A stretch of 64,000 bases of DNA from Olsenella urininfantis (GTDB lineage: Bacteria; Actinomycetota; Coriobacteriia; Coriobacteriales; Atopobiaceae): the NCBI RefSeq assembly GCF_900155635.1, contig NZ_LT732540.1, positions 1,259,275 through 1,323,274 of the forward strand, written 5' to 3'. Shown one piece after another: positions 60,313-64,000 of the stretch (its first letter is position 1; each line of letters starts with the position of its first letter). The notes below the pieces were generated by a model that was not told the origin of the DNA, searched no databases, and saw nothing but the letters and a program-made list of their open reading frames with translations. Position numbers and translations under genes: made by a program.

Positions 60313-61596
60313 TTAGATTTGCAGCCTTCTTCCAGCCACGAACTTGTCGCAGATGCGCCCGCCCTCCGCCTCCAGGTACACGTAGCGCTCGAGACGCTCC
60401 TCGAGGCTGCATTCGAGGGTGGTGCGCAGGGCCGAGTCGTCCAGGACCAGGGCATCGAACTCGAAGCCCTGATCGAAAGACCCAACCTTTCCGAAGAAGG
60501 ACCCGCCGCCTGCGGTGGCGAGATAGAATGCCTCGCTGGTGGAGAGGGGGCGAAGGGTCTCGTCCACGCAGCGCCAGCGCAGCTTGGAGACGCCCACCGC
60601 GTCGGCCATCGCCCTGAAGAGCGACAGGCTGGCGCCGCCCGCGATGTCCGTGCCCAGGCCCACGTTCATGCCCCTCTCGAGGTAGTCCCTGATGGGAGCG
60701 ATGCCCGAGGAGAGCATGGTATTGGACTGTGGGCAGTGCGCTATGAAGCAGCCGCTGCCCTTGAGGATCTCGATCTCCTCCTCGGGGCAGTAGTTGCAGT
60801 GCGCCATCACCGAGGGGACGTCTCCCGAGAGATGGCCAAAGCGCTCATAGGTCTGTCCATAGCAGCTTGACCAGGGACAGAGCTCGCGCACCCACTCGAC
60901 CTCGGAGAGGTTCTCCGAGAGGTGCGACTGAAGGGGAAGCCGCAGCTCCTCCCTGAGCTGGCCAAGGCCCGCCATGAGCTCGTCCGTGCAGCTGGGCGTG
61001 AAGCGTGGCGTGAGGATGGGCAGCGTGTTCTCGTATCCCCTCTCCCCCACCCGTCCCAGCCAGAGCCTGGTGTCGGAAAGGGAGGCCTTTGCCGAGCGCT
61101 CGCGGAGGTAGTCCGGGCTGTTTCGGTCCATGTTGACCTTGCCGACGAAGGTCTTGAGGCCCGTCTCCTCGAGAAGGTCCATGAGCCTCAGCGTGGGCTC
61201 CACGTGGATGGTCCCAAAGACCACCGCACGCGTGGTTGCGGAGTGGAGGAGGTCATCCGCAAAGACCTGGTAGGCGCGCTCGGCGTAACCGAGGTCTGCG
61301 TACCTGCCCTCCTCGGGAAAGGTGTGGGTGTCGAGCCAGTCCAGGAGCTCCAGGTCCATGCCAAGGCCACGGAACCCATACTGGGGCGCATGCAGGTGGA
61401 GGTCCACGAGGCCGGGAACGACCAGCCTGCCGCGCCGGTCGATGACCTCGATTCCCTCAAGGCCTGCGGGAAGCTCCTCGAAGACTCCCCGGGAGACGCC
61501 GTTCTCGCAGACGAGGTAGCCGTCCTTCACGCAAGAGAGCTCGGCTGCGCTCTTCGACCAGCAGATGTCACCCCTGAGGGCAAATGACCCTCCCAT
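60313..61596 (-). CDS. guaD: Guanine deaminase (amidohydrolase type)
   Basis: 427 residues. Metal motif PGLVDLHLHAPQYGFRG near residue 65, then LLDWLDTHTFPEE, which is diagnostic for guanine deaminases, VFGTIHVEPT, GKVNMDRNSPDYLRE, and the aspartate in GLGTDIAGG near 320. It converts guanine to xanthine. It is closer to GuaD than to SsnA by these motifs. The ATG at 61596 follows GGGGAGGGGG. It is 82 bases downstream of a BMP lipoprotein gene. Confidence 0.92.
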   Translation of the reverse strand: MGGSFALRGDICWSKSAAELSCVKDGYLVCENGVSRGVFEELPAGLEGIEVIDRRGRLVVPGLVDLHLHAPQYGFRGLGMDLELLDWLDTHTFPEEGRYADLGYAERAYQVFADDLLHSATTRAVVFGTIHVEPTLRLMDLLEETGLKTFVGKVNMDRNSPDYLRERSAKASLSDTRLWLGRVGERGYENTLPILTPRFTPSCTDELMAGLGQLREELRLPLQSHLSENLSEVEWVRELCPWSSCYGQTYERFGHLSGDVPSVMAHCNYCPEEEIEILKGSGCFIAHCPQSNTMLSSGIAPIRDYLERGMNVGLGTDIAGGASLSLFRAMADAVGVSKLRWRCVDETLRPLSTSEAFYLATAGGGSFFGKVGSFDQGFEFDALVLDDSALRTTLECSLEERLERYVYLEAEGGRICDKFVAGRRLQI

Positions 61597-61618
61597 TGTC
61601 TCCCCCTCCCCTTGCGTG

Positions 61619-61654
61619 GGTACGCCGGGATGGCGATGGCCACCCCGGCGTACC
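61619..61654. terminator. Hairpin after the first BMP lipoprotein gene
   Basis: GGTACGCCGGG (61619-61629) and CCCGGCGTACC (61644-61654), a perfect 11-bp stem between the lipoprotein stop codon and guaD. A comparable hairpin follows the second lipoprotein gene. Confidence 0.5.
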
Positions 61655-61678
61655 ACCGCATGTCAAGCGTCTTTGGTG

Positions 61679-62764
61679 CTAGAGCGTGGAGCGGATCGCC
61701 TCGACCTCCGCGTCGGTGAGGAAGGCGTCGTTCTTGATCTGCTCGGCGTACTCCCTGACCTTGTCCTGGACGTCCGCGGGCACCTTGTCGGAGAAGGTGC
61801 CCAAAGACACGCCGCCGTTGGACATGTCGGCGCTGATGACCTTGCCGCCCCCGAAGCTGCCGGCCTCGATCTCGTCCATGGCCTGGTCGATCTTCCAGTC
61901 GATGATGGTCGAGGTGATGACGCAGGGCTTCTCGTCTCCCACGGAGTCGATGGGCTGGGCGATGTCGAAGTGGGTGTCCGCGCCAGCGGACTCGAGCGCC
62001 TGACGCGCGCCGTTGTCGACCGCGGAGGCGTCGCCCCACATGACGTCAACGTTGTTGGTGTTGATCCAGCTCTCCGTGAGCTTGGCGCCAAGGGAGGCAT
62101 CGCTGAAGCCGGCCTCGAAGTTGTAGTGCCCCTCGACGCCTGGGGTCACCTTCTGTGCCGCCGCCAGGTAGGCGGCATACTTCGTCAGAGTGGTGGGGAG
62201 CTTCGCGCCGCCGATGAAGCCGATGCTGTTGGTCTTGGTCATGAGGCCGGCGACGACTCCGGCCAGGGCGCCGGACTGCTTGAGGCTGGTGAGGACGGTC
62301 TCGAGGTTGTCAAGCGTCTGGTAGTCAGCCAGGTCGATCTTGGGGTCGGTGTTGGTGATGAGAAAGTGGACCTTGGGATGGTCCTCGGCCGCCTCGGCGA
62401 CGACGTCCGCCCACACGGAGGCGAACTCGTTTCCCGCGCCGACGATGAGGTCAACGTCCTGGTCGGCGTAGCTCTGGGCCGCCGCGGCGGCGTCCGCGTC
62501 GGCGGTGTTGTCCTTGGGCTCGAGCATCTCCCAGTTGGGGTGGGACTCGAGGGCGCGCTTGAGGGACTCGAAGTGGCCCTGGCCCCAGCCGCCGTCGTTG
62601 GTGGGCCCGCTGATAACGATGGCGACCTTGAGCTTCCTGCCCTCCTCGTCGCCCGAGGTGGCGGAGCCATCGGACGCGGAGCTCCCGCAGCCTGCAAGGA
62701 GGCTGCCTGCAACGGCCATGGCGCCGGTTGCGAGGGCCTGGCGCCTGCTCAACATGACACTCAT
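61679..62764 (-). CDS. BMP/PnrA-family nucleoside-binding lipoprotein
   Basis: 361 residues. The N-terminus has LSRRQALATGAMAVAGSL with lipobox LLAGC (cysteine near residue 26), so it is a lipoprotein and possibly Tat-exported. The BMP domain follows: ISGPTNDGGWGQGHFE, GAGNEFASVW, NSIGFIGGAK and MWGDASAVDNG. Family members bind purine nucleosides for ABC import. The ATG at 62764 follows AAAGGAACG. Its ABC partners are not in the window. Its last 76 bases are identical to those of the second BMP gene. Confidence 0.88.
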   Translation of the reverse strand: MSVMLSRRQALATGAMAVAGSLLAGCGSSASDGSATSGDEEGRKLKVAIVISGPTNDGGWGQGHFESLKRALESHPNWEMLEPKDNTADADAAAAAQSYADQDVDLIVGAGNEFASVWADVVAEAAEDHPKVHFLITNTDPKIDLADYQTLDNLETVLTSLKQSGALAGVVAGLMTKTNSIGFIGGAKLPTTLTKYAAYLAAAQKVTPGVEGHYNFEAGFSDASLGAKLTESWINTNNVDVMWGDASAVDNGARQALESAGADTHFDIAQPIDSVGDEKPCVITSTIIDWKIDQAMDEIEAGSFGGGKVISADMSNGGVSLGTFSDKVPADVQDKVREYAEQIKNDAFLTDAEVEAIRSTL

Positions 62765-62840
62765 GCTTCGTTCCTTTCAAGGGGGGTTGCCGGGGGCGTT
62801 CTCTTGATGGGGCACGACGAAACGTGCACCCGCAGCTGGG

Positions 62841-63338
62841 CTAGCTCCAATATCCCTGGTGGGCCTGCGCCGCCTCCTCCTCAAGCTCCGGGAAGGGGCC
62901 AACCACCTCTATGTCCTTCTGGCCTGCGGCAAAGATCTCTCTGCAGGGGAGGTCGAAGGTGGGGTTCTGCTCGTTCGAGCCCGTGAGCCTGAGGAGCGCC
63001 CTCTCGGTCATCGCGTAGACGACGCGGCCCACGCCCGCCCAGTAGATGGCACCCGCGCACATGGCGCAGGGCTCGGCCGAGGTGTAGAGCGAGCAGGCTG
63101 CCAGGTATGCGCGGTCGAACTTCTGTGACGCCCTGTCCACGAGCTGCGTCTCGGCGTGACCCGTGCAGCGATGGGTGGCGATCTCTATGTTCTCCTGCTC
63201 GAGGACCACCTCGCCCTCGGGCGAGACGAGGATGGCGCCAAAGGGGGTGTTGCCGTGCTCGCGCGAGAGACGGGAGACCTCGATGGCCCTGCGAAGGAGC
63301 GCGACGTCCTCTTCGTGCGTGAAGTTCTTTCGTTCCAT
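62841..63338 (-). CDS. CDA-fold nucleobase/nucleoside deaminase (guanine-deaminase-like)
   Basis: 165 residues, cytidine-deaminase fold. Zinc site CTGHAETQLVDRA near residue 59 and SAEPCAMCAGAIYWAGV near 90. The tail is short and similar to Bacillus-type guanine deaminases and TadA-like enzymes. Placed between two BMP lipoprotein genes, it more likely deaminates a purine base than tRNA. The ATG at 63338 follows AGGAGGAAAG. A tRNA-adenosine deaminase role is the alternative. Confidence 0.8.
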   Translation of the reverse strand: MERKNFTHEEDVALLRRAIEVSRLSREHGNTPFGAILVSPEGEVVLEQENIEIATHRCTGHAETQLVDRASQKFDRAYLAACSLYTSAEPCAMCAGAIYWAGVGRVVYAMTERALLRLTGSNEQNPTFDLPCREIFAAGQKDIEVVGPFPELEEEAAQAHQGYWS

Positions 63339-63384
63339 CTTTCCTCCTGGCCCAGGCTCGGCATGCCCAGCGTTGGAATGCACG

Positions 63385-63420
63385 ATGCGCCGAGATGTCG
63401 CGAAAGGCATCCCGGCGCAT
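63385..63420. terminator. Hairpin after the second BMP lipoprotein gene
   Basis: ATGCGCCG (63385-63392) and CGGCGCAT (63413-63420) with a 20-base loop. It resembles the hairpin behind the first copy and may have been duplicated with it. Confidence 0.4.
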
Positions 63421-63444
63421 ATCTTGGTCGTGCGAGACGGGTGC

Positions 63445-64000
63445 CTAGAGCGTGGAGCGGATCGCCTCGACCTCCGCGTCGGTGAGGAAGGCGTCGTTCT
63501 TGATCTGCTCGGCGTACTCCTTGATCTTGCCCTGGACGTCCGCGGACACCTTGTCTGAGAAGGCACCCAGGGAGATGCCGCCGTTGGACATGTCGGCGCT
63601 GATGACCTTGCCGCCCCCGAAGCTGCCGGCCTCGATCTCGTCCATGGCCTGGTCGATCTTCCAGTCGGTGACGGTGGAGGTCACGACGGTGGGCTGGTCA
63701 GGGCCGGCGATGTCGATGGGCTGGGCGATGTCGAAGTGGGTGTCCGCGCCAGCGGACTCGAGCGCCTGACGGGAGCCGTTGTCGACCGCGGAGGCGTCGC
63801 CCCACATGACGTCAACATTGTTGGTGTTGATCCAGTTCTCGGTGAGCTTGGTGCCCAGGGAGGCGTCCGTGAAGCCGGCCTCGAAGTTGTACTGACCCTG
63901 GATCTGGGGGTTGATCTTCTTGGCGGCGGCGAGGAAGGCAGAGTACTTCGCCTCGGTGGAGGGAAGCTTCATGCCACCGATGAAGCCGATGCTGTTGGTC
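63445..64000 (-). CDS. Second BMP/PnrA-family lipoprotein, 5' end outside the window
   Basis: The visible 185 codons are the C-terminal half of a BMP-family binding protein, beginning TNSIGFIGGMKLPSTEAKY and containing MWGDASAVDNGSRQ and SFGGGKVISADMSN. It is a close paralogue of the lipoprotein at 61679-62764, with a 76-base 3' block identical in DNA (63445-63520). The N-terminus, lipobox and any ABC partner genes lie beyond the right edge. Confidence 0.88.
   Translation of the reverse strand, partial: TNSIGFIGGMKLPSTEAKYSAFLAAAKKINPQIQGQYNFEAGFTDASLGTKLTENWINTNNVDVMWGDASAVDNGSRQALESAGADTHFDIAQPIDIAGPDQPTVVTSTVTDWKIDQAMDEIEAGSFGGGKVISADMSNGGISLGAFSDKVSADVQGKIKEYAEQIKNDAFLTDAEVEAIRSTL

Noticed and set aside
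60313..61596. SsnA rather than guanine deaminase
   Set aside because: The LLDWLDTHTFPEE and GKVNMDRNSPDYLRE motifs match guanine deaminases and are not features of SsnA.
1..64000. tRNA or rRNA genes
   Set aside because: No TPsiC-loop/anticodon arrangement or conserved rRNA segment was recognised while reading both strands; a dedicated tRNA scan would be decisive.

Overview
The window is GC-rich, densely packed bacterial DNA. A DltABCDX teichoic-acid system, no outer-membrane genes, a purine-fermentation island and a monomeric [FeFe] hydrogenase point to an anaerobic, monoderm actinobacterium. A Coriobacteriia member near Olsenella/Atopobiaceae is the best guess; this is inference and no rRNA is present to settle it.

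Layout. 0.1-25.4 kb is mostly housekeeping and envelope: ppc; a polysaccharide-type flippase and an exported EEP-family phosphoesterase with pairs of 67-bp palindromic repeats around them; a glutaredoxin-like protein; a CrcB/FluC fluoride channel; aspS; a MacAB-type efflux operon followed by a HAD phosphatase; an orphan small gene; a group-B-like [FeFe] hydrogenase; a YdcF-like membrane protein; an RluA-family pseudouridine synthase; a dlt operon (dltA-B-C-D-dltX plus a serine hydrolase); and hisS. 25.5-37.6 kb is a molybdenum/selenium maturation block: mog, a MoeA-like protein, a MOSC protein, moaC, moaA, modCBA, an XdhC-family chaperone, selD, yqeB, a DUF3343 protein, a cysteine-desulfurase-like enzyme and yedF on one strand, with yqeC diverging. 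37.7-50.2 kb is a purine-catabolism block: NCS2 permease, xdhD, ygfM, ridA, hyuA, a ModE-MocA fusion, ygeW, ygeY and ygeX. 50.6-52 kb is a decayed ECF/ABC transporter operon. 52.7-64 kb is a salvage/entry block: ade, an AzgA-type permease, xdhC-B-A, guaD, two PnrA/BMP-type lipoproteins and a CDA-fold deaminase. The last lipoprotein runs off the right edge.

How it fits together. Adenine, guanine and nucleoside-derived bases would be imported by the AzgA and NCS2 permeases, or bound by BMP lipoproteins whose transporter partners are outside the window. They are deaminated by Ade, GuaD and perhaps the CDA-type enzyme to hypoxanthine and xanthine, then processed by two molybdenum hydroxylases, XdhABC and XdhD-YgfM. 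The second resembles the XdhD-YgfM system of E. coli. HyuA, YgeY, YgeW and YgeX, with RidA, are the ring-opening and diaminopropionate-cleaving steps genetically tied to anaerobic urate/purine use in gut bacteria. ModABC, MoaA/C, Mog, the MoeA-like and MOSC proteins and the ModE-MocA fusion supply Mo cofactor. SelD, YedF, the Csd-like enzyme, DUF3343, YqeB and YqeC match the set for the labile-selenium form of these hydroxylases. Not seen here: ygfK, ssnA, carbamate kinase, moaD/moaE, and selA/selB. No tRNA, rRNA, CRISPR array, intact insertion sequence or phage gene was recognised.
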